A stretch of 64,000 nucleotides of DNA from the NCBI GenBank assembly GCA_914767885.1, contig CAJZBQ010000035.1:620001-684000 (forward strand), written 5' to 3'. Shown piece by piece: positions 34,328 to 45,500 of the stretch. The first letter of the stretch is position 1. Each line of letters begins with the position of its first letter. The notes beneath the pieces are model-generated. The model was not told where the DNA came from and did not search any database. It worked only from the letters and a program-made list of their open reading frames with translations. This DNA comes from Blepharisma stoltei. Its lineage: Eukaryota > Ciliophora > Heterotrichea > Heterotrichida > Blepharismidae. A program made the position numbers and the translations under genes.

Positions 34328-35759
34328 ATCTCTTATATTTAAAAATTATAAATTTAATATTTGAAGCTGAATGCAGCTTGGCTAAAATATTAATTGCTAT
34401 TTTTATCAGTTAATCTATGATATATACATAAAATGGCGTATGGCGACCGACCCACCCTCTCAGTGGTGATTACCCATGTATATCCGGGCATGGTTTTTGG
34501 AGCCGGGAGTTTGCCCAGCAATGTTTGGGGCCTCAAAGCGAGAGATCTAAGCACAGAGACCGCTGCTTCTGTGACCAAACCCATGGGCAGTTACTCGCGA
34601 CTTCTTTTTGCCAGCAGGGCTCAGCCCAGTGAGTGCCCGAAATGAGGCAGGGCGACTTACCTGCCTAAGCTGCTTTTTGGGCTTGCCCCGAATGGCGAAA
34701 GCTGTTGAGTTCTTTCTCGGGATGACCGGAAAAGAGGGGAAGGCAAGCTAGACAACAAAACGGGAGTCTCTCCAGTTTAAAAGGTGCCCTTCAATGGGCA
34801 GATCTGGCGCACGACGCGGCAGTGTTGGCGTAAACTTAGGCGACGATACAAGTTGGAAATGGAAGCGGTCAGCAAAGACGGTATGACAAGTCTCTTGACT
34901 TTCACCCCTACCGAGAAACCGGGGGTTTCGGCCCGGGCTTGGTGAACGCTCTGCCACCATACGGGAAACCGTAGAATGCTTCCTCGGACGAAGTGAGGAC
35001 TTTAAATACCCAGCGTAAATCTTAATCTTAATCAGTTAATCTATGATAAAAAATAAATAGTAAAATTTTTGAGAGCCTTTAGGAAGGTTTGATAATATTT
35101 GAGTTTTTATGCAATTGATAATATTTTCTTTGTTTTTATTTGAAAATTCCATTAAAATTGTATTGATAAAATAAATATTAAGCATTTTTTGTTAAATCAT
35201 AAAAACAATAAAATTGAAAGCACTGACACAAAGGAGAATATATATCTAAGCAGGATCAATATAATTGGTTCCAGAAAATTTTAAAGAATAAAATTATTAT
35301 TTATATTAATAATATTTAAATGTAGAGTGCCAGAAAGCCTCGAGATTAATCTTTAGGCTTTTTTTATTCATTCTTTTTAAAATTAGGCAAATTTTAATAA
35401 AAAAATTTGAATAAATGCTATAAATCCTCAAAGAATAATAGCATCCATATTTGAATTAGAAGTATATTATATGCTTTGAACACAGAATTGACTCTATTGA
35501 AATAGCATAATTATGTATTAGTCCCAGAGTTGTATTATACAAATTTTCATCAAATGTTAAATTTCATCTAAATATATCGCAGATTCATTTATTTTTGATA
35601 GATTACTTTTTATAATTCACTTAATAATCAATTTTAAAGACTTCTAATTTAGAGTTTAAAAAAATCACTTAATTAAGTCTGAGCTTATTATTTTTCATAT
35701 TCTAAACTATAAACTATAAAGCATAAGGAATTAAATTTTATATAAAATTCAAACTGCAA
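34328..35759. other. Intergenic region between array copy 5 and the next gene
   Basis: Divergent gene starts on both sides (34327 minus, 35760 plus), so both promoters lie here. It contains one SINE-like element (34423-35048). The rest is AT-rich with no gene or motif that I can support. Confidence 0.65.
34423..35048 (+). mobile_element. SINE-like retroposon, 18-bp TSD
   Basis: TSD ATCAGTTAATCTATGATA at 34405-34422 and 35031-35048. The GC-rich body begins TATACATAAAATGGCG and ends in AATCTTAATCTT. It is closely similar to the copy at 40631-41248. The perfect duplication suggests a recent insertion. Confidence 0.93.
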
Positions 35760-38700
35760 ATGACAGATTTTAAGAATCTAATCGACCAAAAAGTTTCTCA
35801 AACATTTTATATAGTCTCCCAGCAATCAAAATACTCCCCTAAAAAATCCTCCTTAAAAAGCCATAGAAAATCCAAAATTCCTCCAAATATCCCAAAATCT
35901 ACTCTAACTCCTAAATCTAATCAAGACCAATCTATAATATCTCAATTTTTATCATCTAAAAGAGAAAAATCAAAGCCTAGGCACAGCACATCTATGATAT
36001 CTCAAAGACACGAAGATAACGACCCATACAAAGCTCATAAAAAGTTAGCTTTAGCCCAACATCCATTATTAGTTGAATGCATTAAAGGCTGATGAAACGT
36101 TATGGACCCTCACGGTGAAAATGAAGACCAAAGAGAGTCAGGCACTCGAGGCTTTATCACAAAAGACCAATATGTAGACTTCAATTTACGAGTCCAAAAA
36201 ACAATCCAAAATGAATTTTATTATGAAGAAGCCAAAGAAATTGCTGAAGAAGACTGAAACATTGACGCCGAAGAATGGTATCAAATGGAAGCAAAAGCTG
36301 TAAATTTTGACAAATTTTTGGATTTTTTGTGTGAAATTGCTGAAAGCTGGAATGAAATTACTAGCATTGAAGGGGTTTTGGTAAGTATAAATGCGATTAT
36401 GCTGAATATTTCTTATGGAGTGCATCTGAATACATCATTATTTAAAGAACTAAATTCAATTGAAAAATTACCTCACTCCCCCCCCCCCCCCTCCGTGAGC
36501 GAACAAAAAAATTTTGTTCGCTCACGGAGGGGGGTTAATTTTTTTTTTTTAAAAAAAATTTATATAAAAATTTTATAAAAAATATTTTTTTCGAAATTTA
36601 AAAAAATCCTAATTTGCAAAAATTGGGAAGCAAATATTAATTTAATTTGCAAAATTTTATGTTTTAAAACGCAATTTGTTTAAAATTAAACAGAATTAGC
36701 TCTAGATTTCATTATACTAATTATCACTTATATATCAAAATTTTTTTCCATTAAAAATTTTTTCTATTAAAAAAATTTTTGTTTCACTCACGGGAGGGTG
36801 GGTTTTTGGTCAAAAAATGGCGATTTTTCTAATGGTTTTGTTCGCTCACGGAGGGGGGGGGGGGGAGTCAGCAGTTTCATGTAGAAATAGACCAAATTCA
36901 GCAGTCAAGTAAGCAGCAAATCAGCTTGGAATTTATCAAATGGTACCAAACTAATTTTTTGGAGCCAGAATCAATAAGAAAAGAAGTGCAAGGGAGACTC
37001 ATGAAAATTTTCCCTTATGAAGCTAGAATTAATGATATTTGGATAGAACAAGCTGGCTATAACCAAACAGCAGTTTTATTGCAGTGCACTACTAGACTAG
37101 AAAGCTTGTTAAACCAAATCAAAAAGCAGCCAGTCCTGCAATTTTTAGAAAAATCAAAGCCATTGCAAAATAAGACTTCGACTTCTTTTAGAAGCACAAG
37201 ATATCAGTCTTCCAAAGTGCCAACATTGCCTATTTTAACCCAAAACCCAGAAGAAGAGCCAACTGTGTATTCAAATCGAATTTCTTTTACTAGAAAAGTA
37301 AATTTATCATTACTTGGCCAATCGATATCAGCAAGACCTCCTGGCACTGGCCATATAAGCCAAGATACAGTCAATCAAGAAACTTATCCTATGTCAAATT
37401 CCCAAAATTCCAAAAGAGAAGTAAATATTTCACTACCTAGCAGACTGCACACAATAGGCAATAACCCAGTTTCAGAAACCCCTGAGCTTACACATGTCGG
37501 AACGAATTCTCAATTATTTGGAGATACTCCTTTATCTAATAGATCTTCTAAAAGAATCGTTTTTACTCGAAGCCGATCTCTTTTAGAAGAACAAGCTATA
37601 GAAGACTTAGAATTTAAAAAAATCACAAGGAAATTTTCCCTTGACGATTCAGCACTTTTCGAAGACTTTCCTGACCCAGAATACTCACGAAATATCAATT
37701 ATAAAAAAAGTGACGTCAAATATCACAAAATCAACAAAAAATGAAGGACAGGCAAATATTTCAGAGAAAATTCTATAACACCAGAAACCGGGCTTGGAAA
37801 TGTTAATAAGAAAAGTCCAGATTTGTTTATACAAGAAAAGCGTATGATTGCACAGCAGATAATAAGCAGAAATAATTCTCCTGATAAAGAATGCCAAGCA
37901 GAGGAAAAACACAATATTTCTCAACAGGAAGAAGAAAAATCGCAGGTAATTGAAAAGAAAACATATGAAAGATCAATTAAAGATGAAACTGATAGAGAAG
38001 TTGGGTTTAAGGTAACTGTAAGAGTTTCACCTTCACAAAAAAGAAATCAATTTTCAGCTCCTGTAAGTGAGCCTATATCAAGACCTAGAGAGACATATAG
38101 AAGCAATGGTGACAACTCAGTGAAAACGGCTCCAATTAATACGGGAAGAATAACAAATAGGACTACTTTAACTGCAAAAGTGATCCCAGCAGAATATACA
38201 TTTGAGGATTATGCTCATTTACTTCAGCAGCCAAAAAAACCTGAAAAAATGGTATTTTATGACAATTTAGAATTTTTTTGTGCCTTGAATAAAGCCAAAC
38301 ATGAGTTTAATAAAACTTACCAAAGCGAATTTATTAGGAATTATAAGATGAAAAATGATGATTATAGGTCAAGAAGAGACGAATTAGAAGGGGTTATTAC
38401 TGATCAAGATTGAAGAGAATTCATTCAAAGATTGGAAAATTTGCTGAATTTGACGAAAAAAAGAAGAAGGATGAGGAGAGCTAGGAGAAAAAGAAGAGGG
38501 ATGAACTTAATTCTTCCGAAATTCATAAATGGTACAAAGCAGCCAAATCTTCAAAAAAATCGGCTATGGAAAAGCGTATTTATCAACGCCAATTCTAAAA
38601 ATGCAGATATCTCCAAAAACAACAATTATTTATACCATATTCACAATCTCGGCGAAGGTAAATTCACATCTTTGCCGCCTCCTTTACAAAGAGTTGTGAA

Positions 38701-38803
38701 TGAAACCACCAAAATACCTCGACCTCCTACCTCAGCCCGTCCCAAAAACCTCACTAATAGGAAATTTAGTCCAGCAAGATATAAATCCCCAGAAAATTTG
38801 TAA
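35760..38803 (+). CDS. Unrecognised basic, low-complexity protein
   Basis: ATG at 35760, stop TAA at 38801-38803; one MITE (36476-36870) is removed, leaving 883 codons with TGA as Trp (e.g. CIKGWWNV, EEDWNID, KKWRTGK, DQDWREF). Residues about 110-240 look folded, with acidic helices around KTIQNEFYYEEAKEIAEED and FDKFLDFLCEIAESWNEI; the rest is rich in Ser, Lys, Arg and Pro and probably disordered. A very Arg-rich patch lies near residue 765 (KKRRRMRRARRKRRG). The C-terminus is Pro-rich (IPRPPTSARPK). I do not recognise the family. The basic patches could bind nucleic acid or microtubules, but nothing decides this. It is followed closely by PRP40 on the same strand. Confidence 0.75.
36476..36870 (+). 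mobile_element. Pogo-derived MITE with TCA target duplication
   Basis: 392 bp, intact ends, flanked by TCA at 36473-36475 and 36868-36870 rather than TTA/TAA. Removal with one TCA kept gives EKLPQQFHVEIDQIQQSSK in frame. No TA exists at the junction itself. Confidence 0.93.
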
Positions 38804-38826
38804 AATTAAAAATAAATATTAAAATC

Positions 38827-40603
38827 ATGGAAACTTGGGAAGAACGTAAAGCAGAAGATGGGCGTCTTTTTTATTTAAATACAAAGGTATTTTCTATATA
38901 GAGTAATGAAACTAGCTGGATACGCCCTGAGGATAACAAAGATCCCAAAACAAACCCTACAGAATGGGAAGAAAGCATCACCCAAAGTGGGAAAATTTAC
39001 TACATAAACCAAAGGACGTCAGAAACGTCATGGGAAATTCCAGCTGAAGTCCAAGAATGGAAAAATAAAGTTTCTGCTTTAAATCTCCAAGAAAAATTAA
39101 TTCAGGAAAATTCAGACGCAGAAGAATGTGAAGAAGGACAAATTCCTGACGAGTTTTTAGATAAGGATGGAAATCCTACAAGAAAAGAAGAAATTAAACA
39201 AGCTTATGTACAAATGTTTCAAGAAGCAGGGGTGACTTCTACATGAAAATGGGAAGATTTCCATAGAATAATGAGAGATGATCCACGATTTAATATTATT
39301 TTTTCGATAAATTGTATTTTAAAATTTTTTTAAAAAAAATATGGAAATTTATGAAAATTGGTATATGATGAAAAATATTGCTCCCAAAAAACAAATTTTC
39401 CAGGAATATGCACAGATGCTGAAAAGAAAAGACAGAGAAGACGCAAAAAAGAAAAAACAAGTCGCGAGAGAAAATTTTATGAAAATGCTGGACTCTTCAG
39501 GGATTTTGCGCGCTGAATCAAAATATTATAAGACTGCACATTTTTTCCAAGGAGACCCAAGGTGGAGAATTTTAGAAGAAAAAGAAAGGGAAGAGCTTTT
39601 TCAGGACTTTTTAGATGAGCTCGAAAGAAGAGATAGAGAAAAACAAAGGCAGCTGAGAAAGCAGCAAATGCAAAGTTTGAGGAAATTATTGGATGACAGA
39701 GAGGATATCGACCATACCATGAAATGGGGAATCATACAAAGACTGCTTGCTGAGCATCCTTTATTTAAAGCAATTGACAAGTTAGACCAGCTAACAGTGT
39801 TCAGTGAATATGTTTTGGATACTGAAAAGCAGGTAAGTGAAGCTAAAAGACTAGAAGAGCGCACAAAGGCTAGAAAAAGAAGAGAAGCTTTTAGAGAGCT
39901 ATTAGAAGATCTAGTGAAAACTGGAGAAATCAATGCTGCTTCTCATTGGCGGCCAATAGTCCAAAAAATAAAAGATGACCCGCGATATCTCAATTTAGTC
40001 GGCCAGCCAGGATCATCCCCTCAAGAACTCTACTCCGACATAATAGAAAGAGAAAAAGAAAAAATAAAAGACCACAAAGAAGCCTTATCAGACTCCCTCC
40101 TTAATTTCCAAATCACCCCTACCACCACTTATGAAGATATTTTAGAGCATTCCAGAGAAGCCCTCGACTCAATCCCTGACAACCTTCGTGTCATTGTTTT
40201 TCGTGTCCTCTATGACGAAGCCATGATTGATTTAAAAGACAAAGAAAGAAAAACCCAAAAAGAGCTCAACAAATACGACGACTACTTAAAATCCAACGCA
40301 AATATCGCCTCAAATTCTACATATACAGAATTCGAAAACGAAATAAAAGAAAAATTCGTGAATTTATCAGACACCCAGCTCAGAGATATTTTTAATAAAT
40401 TCGTGGAAAAATTAAAAGATGAAGAAGCAAGCGAAATCGAGCCTGGAGAAATAAAAAATAAAAAGAGAGACAGGAAGGAAAAGGACCATAAAAAGCATAA
40501 GCATGATGAGAAGCATAAGCACAAGCACAGAAGTTCGAGATCCCCAGTAAAATTCATATAGAGTCATAAAAAGCATAAGCATAAACACAAGTATCAAGAT
40601 TAA
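38827..40603 (+). CDS. PRP40: Pre-mRNA-processing factor PRP40 (WW and FF domains)
   Basis: U1 snRNP-associated splicing factor that bridges the 5' splice site and branch-point proteins (family knowledge). ATG at 38827. Two WW domains come first: WEERKAEDGRLFYLNTK...SNETSWIRP and WEESITQSGKIYYINQ...TSWEIP. FF repeats then run from about residue 120 to 460 (e.g. FHRIMRDDPRF, FFQGDPRWRILEEKEREELF, RVIVFRVLYDEA), and a His/Lys-rich tail follows. Two 15-nt introns, one in WW1 (38887-38901) and one near the end (40547-40561), plus a 70-bp IES at 39296-39365 are removed, giving 558 aa. Splicing of the last intron replaces a stop with a second HKKHKHKHK block. It is convergent with the L12 gene. Confidence 0.93.
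39296..39365. mobile_element. Short TA-bounded IES (70 bp)
   Basis: TA at 39294-39295 and 39364-39365. It holds an in-frame TAA. Removal gives DDPRFNMMKNIAPKKQIFQEY-type FF1 sequence in frame. Confidence 0.9.
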
Positions 40604-40630
40604 CTGTAGTTTTTATCTAAGATCTACTAT

Positions 40631-41248
40631 ATACATAAAATGGCGGACGGCGACCGACCCACCCTCTCAGTGGTGGTTACCCATGTATATCCGGGCATGG
40701 TTTTTGGAGCCAGGAGTTAGCCCAACAACGTCTGGGACCTCGAAGCGAGAGGCCTAAGCGCAAAAGCAGCTGCTTTTGTGACCAGACCCATGGGCAATTA
40801 CTTGTAACTTCTTTTTGCCAGCAGCGCTCAGCCCAGTGAGTGCCCGAAATGAGGCAGGGCGACTTAACTGCCTAAGCTGCTTTTGTGGCTCGCCCCGAAA
40901 GCTGTTGAGTTCTTTCTCGGGATGACCGGAAAAGAGGGGAAGGCGAGTTAGACCACTAAACGGGGGTCTCTCCAGTTTAAAAGGTCCCCTTCAATGGGCA
41001 GATCTGGCGGACGATGCTGCAGTGTTGGCGTAAACTTAGGTGACGATCCAAGTTGGAAATGGAGGCGGTCAGCAAAGCCGGTATGAGACGACCCTTGACA
41101 ATGCCTCTACCGAGAAACCGGGGGTTTCGGCCCGGGCTTGGTGAACGCTCTGCCACCATACGGGAAACCGTAGAATGCTTCCTCGGACGTAGTGAGGACC
41201 TTAAATATCTAGCGTTAATCTAATCTAATCTAATCTAAGATCTACTAT
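40631..41248 (+). mobile_element. SINE-like retroposon between convergent genes, 16-bp TSD
   Basis: TSD ATCTAAGATCTACTAT at 40615-40630 and 41233-41248. The body of about 600 bp starts ATACATAAAATGGCGG and ends with repeated TAATC. It begins 28 bp after the PRP40 stop and its tail overlaps the end of the L12 reading frame. Near-identical to the copy at 34423-35048. Confidence 0.93.
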
Positions 41249-41976
41249 GGAGCCTAATTCTTTAAGTTTTTGCACCAGCTCATTAGCTTGCTCAGTTGGG
41301 AGCTGCTTTCCTATCAGCAGAGGCTCATTTACGATAGCTTCGACTTTGTCTTTAGCGTCTTTAAGGCCAATATTTAGGATATTTTTGACTTCTCTTATAA
41401 GCTTAAGCTTTCCATCTGGGCTAAAACCTCTTACAATGACATCAAAATTGGTTTTTTCCTTTTCCACAGGCTTTTCTTCTTTCTGCTCTTTTGGGGCTTC
41501 ACTAGCTGCAGCGCTCATTTGGAATTCTCCTGAAATGACTTTTTCTAAAAATCCGCCTTGGAAATTTATACTTAATTAGGGTGAATTTATGACATTTTTA
41601 AGGTAAAAAATAGATTGGGTGGAAAATGGTATATGTTTACTTTGATATTTTTCAGGATTTCGAAATTGTCTGGGGTAAGCTCTGGCCAATCTTTGGCTTT
41701 TTGGATTTTTGGAGTAAAATCGTTATAGAGAGCAGGGTCTACACCTACTGTTTCTTGGTATTTGTCACGGAAAAGCTGGTAGAGGATTTGCTGCTCTTCT
41801 TCAGACATTTCATTGATCACTTCTGTAAGAAGATTGACTTTATTGAGCTGAAATGGAGATAAAGACGCAAGAGCTGCCTTGTATTGTCTAAGTGAAAGTT
41901 ACTGTTCTTTTGTGGCCTTTAGAATCTGAAGCTGCTCAGATTTAGATAGGAACCTCTTGATGCAATTTCTAAACAT
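41225..41976 (-). CDS. MRPL12: Mitochondrial ribosomal protein L12 (bL12m)
   Basis: ATG at 41976. The start MFRNCIKRFLSKS fits a mitochondrial targeting peptide. The C-terminal domain is typical of L7/L12: FDVIVRGFSPDGKLKLIREV, then GLKDAKDKVEAIVNEP and an ELVQKLKELGSIVDL tail. A 15-nt intron (41888-41902) and a 65-bp IES (41569-41633) are removed, giving about 223 aa. The stop used here (TAG at 41225-41227) lies in the tail of the neighbouring SINE; without the SINE the frame would end two codons earlier, at TAA. L12 forms the mobile stalk of the mitoribosome that recruits GTPase factors. Confidence 0.92.
41569..41633. mobile_element. Short TA-bounded IES (65 bp)
   Basis: TA at 41567-41568 and 41632-41633. 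Ends TACTTAATT and AATGGTA. Removal joins NIKVNI to NFQGGFLEK in frame. Confidence 0.9.
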
Positions 41977-42578
41977 ATAAATAGATTATTAAAAATGGAA
42001 AATTTATTTAATAAATTAATTGAGAGTAATTCTTGAAATATCATCATTTAATAGATATTTTCTTTTCAATAGATATTAAATCACAAATGTTTGGCCAATT
42101 AGTAAAATTTTTATGCTCAATTTAATTCAAAAATGATATTAAAGCTGATTTATCATTATTGAAATCTGTCACTGAGCTTAATTCTCAGCTCATGATAAGA
42201 ATTTTCCAAGAAATTATACTTGAAATATTTTTTATAAAAATTATCTTATTTTATAAATTAAATAAAAATTAAATCCATATGCTAGCTATAAGCGGATAAA
42301 CCCAGTAGCTGTCGCCCTACTTGCCTCCAAAATGTCACCATTTTAGATTTCCGGTCCAAAGATCAGCTCCAGTAGATAGCTCCTATAGTCCGATAAGAGC
42401 CGACTCCGACTATATGTTAAGCAATCTGTCTGACCCCAACCTTATTTTTCTAATTAATTTTTTTTTCTAAATTATCTATCTTTTCTGCAATCAAGTTAAC
42501 TTCAAATTAGCATAACTGCCATCAAAATTTATTTTTGAGAAATTTTAATAAGGTAGTTTAATCCTTAATAAGATTAAA
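41977..42578. other. Intergenic region with GC-richer patch
   Basis: No gene. A patch at 42280-42440 is GC-richer and includes CTATAAGCGGAT, the inverse of part of the 50-bp tandem repeat at 23431-23580, and an AAAATG...CATTTT inverted pair. It is probably a repeat fragment. The L12 promoter lies just after 41976. Confidence 0.55.
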
Positions 42579-45500
42579 TTATTCTGATTTAGAGAGAAGC
42601 TCTTTAATCTCATTCATCTGCTTTTGGTTTTCTTCTTTAAAAGCTGTGAAACTTTTATTCATTTCTTCAATTTTCCCTAGAACTTCTTCTTTGTCAGCAG
42701 ATCTCAGAACATCAACTTTGTTTTCAAGCCTCTTAAAGTCATTTGTATGGGTGATGCTTATATTATTGATTGACTTATGAATAGTCACAAGTTTAAGCTT
42801 TAGTTCTCTGACTTTCCCGAGCCAAGTATCAACCTCCATAGTTTGTTCTTGCTCACCTAATACTTGGATATAAAGTGCTTGCCCTAGTCCTCTTTTCCAG
42901 TAAAGCAAAGTTTCAGCTTCCAGGACCATTTCAGCAAGTTCTTTTAGGTCAGATATTTCTCTGCCATCTTGAACTCTATCATAGGTATCACCCATGATTG
43001 AAATCAATAAGTTCAGCATAATCAATGGATTTATGACTGAAGCTAGGAAAAATATTATCCAATCAATCGTGGAGTATCCTGCAGTATCAAAATCTCCTAA
43101 ATCCTTTGATCAATATATAATTTCTTAATATAATAGCCTTGTGTGTGAACGAGTTAGAGGTTTTTTAAATATATTTTGACTGTTTTTGAATAAAAAAAAA
43201 TTCTGCTAAATTTTTTTTAAATGCAAACTTATTGAAAATAAAAATATTTTATATATATAAAATCTTAAAAAAAAATTTGATGAAAGAAAGACACTATGTC
43301 CTCAAGAAAAAGGGTAAGTCAAGTCTATAAGAAATAGTTAGGTAGCTAGCAAAACTGTCGCCTTCTCCTTTTGTAATTGCAACAAAAATGAGTGAAAATG
43401 CAAGAGTTGAATAGAAAAGTAAGGCTAGAAACGACGTCATATCCGAAAATACTTCAGAAATTAAATCGATAAGATAACGTGTTTTTTGGAATAAGCGGAA
43501 ATAAGAAATCCCTCTAATCCAAGAAAGCAAAGTCAAGAAAACGAACAGCTTCTCATTTGCCTCAAGTCCGACTTCTATGAATAAAAGCACTGCATACACA
43601 ACACATGTAAAGCTTCTAGTCAAATCCAAATAATTCCATGGATCAGACCAATAATCAAGCCCTGCAACGCCCATCTGGAAAACTTCATATGAAAGCAAAA
43701 ACAGATTTATCGCAAAAATAGGAGCTAAAAATGCCACTGAGCCTAAAAAGTTCGTTGTGTATATAGACAATAGCAATAAATAAGTCCCATATATCAAGCC
43801 TTGAAGCCTCATGATCCATCTAACAGTTTCCCATTTTTTGTTTAAAATCACTTTGATAAACCTTGTCCTAAAAATATCAGGATTTGGGCAATCAATAAGG
43901 CTTTCCAAAAAGTTAACACTCGCTTCAGAACCAATCTGGGTGTCAATCTTAACATAGCTGCTCCAAAACTGGATTGATTTTCCTTCATTCTTGTACATTT
44001 CTTTAGGGGCGAACTTATCAGAAATAATTTCATTTGTGTTAGATTCCAAGACAACTGGCAAGCTTGCCAAAGGATCGATGAATTTTGGAAGGGTAATGTC
44101 TTTTGATGGAATTATTAAATAGTTATAAAACTCACTAAGGTTTGCATAGCCTTTTTCGTTAAGTTTTACAAGCAAATCTTCAACTAAATATAGAGAATAA
44201 GGAGACTCATTGACTTTTTTCTCTAGAGAGCCGAGGATTATATTAGCACAATCAGTGAAATCTCTTTCAATACATAAGGACAAAGGATTTCGCTTCATGA
44301 TTGAGTTGTAAATTGGAGACCCTAAATGAAATGCTTGCTTTAGATGGAGTTGAAGATTAAAATAAGCATAAAGATGGACTGCATTCATCCTCATTGGAGC
44401 TATAAGCCACTTGTCCATCTCTGGGTCGTGCTCAACTTCTTCAGCATTAATTAGCTTCGCTATATAGTCAATGATCCCTTGAGATGACCTTTCTGGACCA
44501 TAAAATCCAAATTTTTCTGTACTCATTGGGTTTTCTTGTATAAATATATTTGATTTTTCGACCACATACAAGGTTTTATCATCTGGAGAACAATTTACAG
44601 CTAACTTGCTTACTCCCCCCCCCCCCCTCCGTGAGCGAACAAAAAAATTTTGTTCGCTCACGGAGGGGGGTTAATTTTTTTTTTTTTAAAAAAAAATTAT
44701 ATATATAAATTTTATAAAAAATATTTTTTTCGAAATTTAAAAAAAATCCTAATTTGCAAAAATTGGGAAGCAAATATTAATTTAATTTGCAAAATTTATG
44801 TTTTTAAAACGCAATTTGTTTAAAATTAAACAGAATTAGCTCTAGATTTCATTATACTAATTATCACTTATATATCAAAATTTTTTTTCCATTAAAATTT
44901 TTTCTATTAAAAAAATTTTTGTTCACTCACGGAGGGTGGGTTTTTGGTCAAAAAATGGCGATTTTTCTAATGGTTTTGTTCGCTCACGGAGGGGGGGGGG
45001 GAGTTAGTAACAAAATATCGATAAAATTATTTTTTAGTAAATTAAAATCCCCTTAAAATTGGAACAAATTTATTTTTCAATGAAAAATTTTAAGGCTAAA
45101 TAATATTTCTATTAAATTCCATTGGCCTAAACTAATTTAATAAAGGAAGTGCTAGTATTATGCTATTTAAACAGTTTGACACTGACCAGATTAATTTAAA
45201 TAATTAATTCATAAGTATAAATTAAAATTCAAAATTAAAAAGAATTTTGTCCAATTTAAAAGGGGATAGAGTAAGCAAAGGTCATCAAAAGTCAAATTTG
45301 TGATATATGAAAAATCACGGTAATTCCAAAATGACACTTTTTGGTCAGTCGAGGCGACAATGAAGTATTCTTCATCTTTTGAAAAATAAACCCCATTGAT
45401 TGCTCCTGTATGAAAAGTAACTGTTTTGTATAAAAATAGTTTGTTTATACTCCATATCTTAAAAGTGCTGTCCCAAGAGCCAGATATGAGGATTTCATCG

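Noticed and set aside
34433-34960. Short frames in both strands
   Set aside because: Contained in the SINE at 34423-35048; the equivalent frames in the second SINE copy are not conserved as protein.
38440-38640. Alternative frame with Lys/Glu-rich sequence
   Set aside because: It contains in-frame TAG and TAA stops, while the chosen frame runs unbroken into a plausible C-terminus.
39341-40561. PRP40 starting at 39341
   Set aside because: The WW domains upstream are joined once the 70-bp IES and first intron are removed; the true start is 38827.
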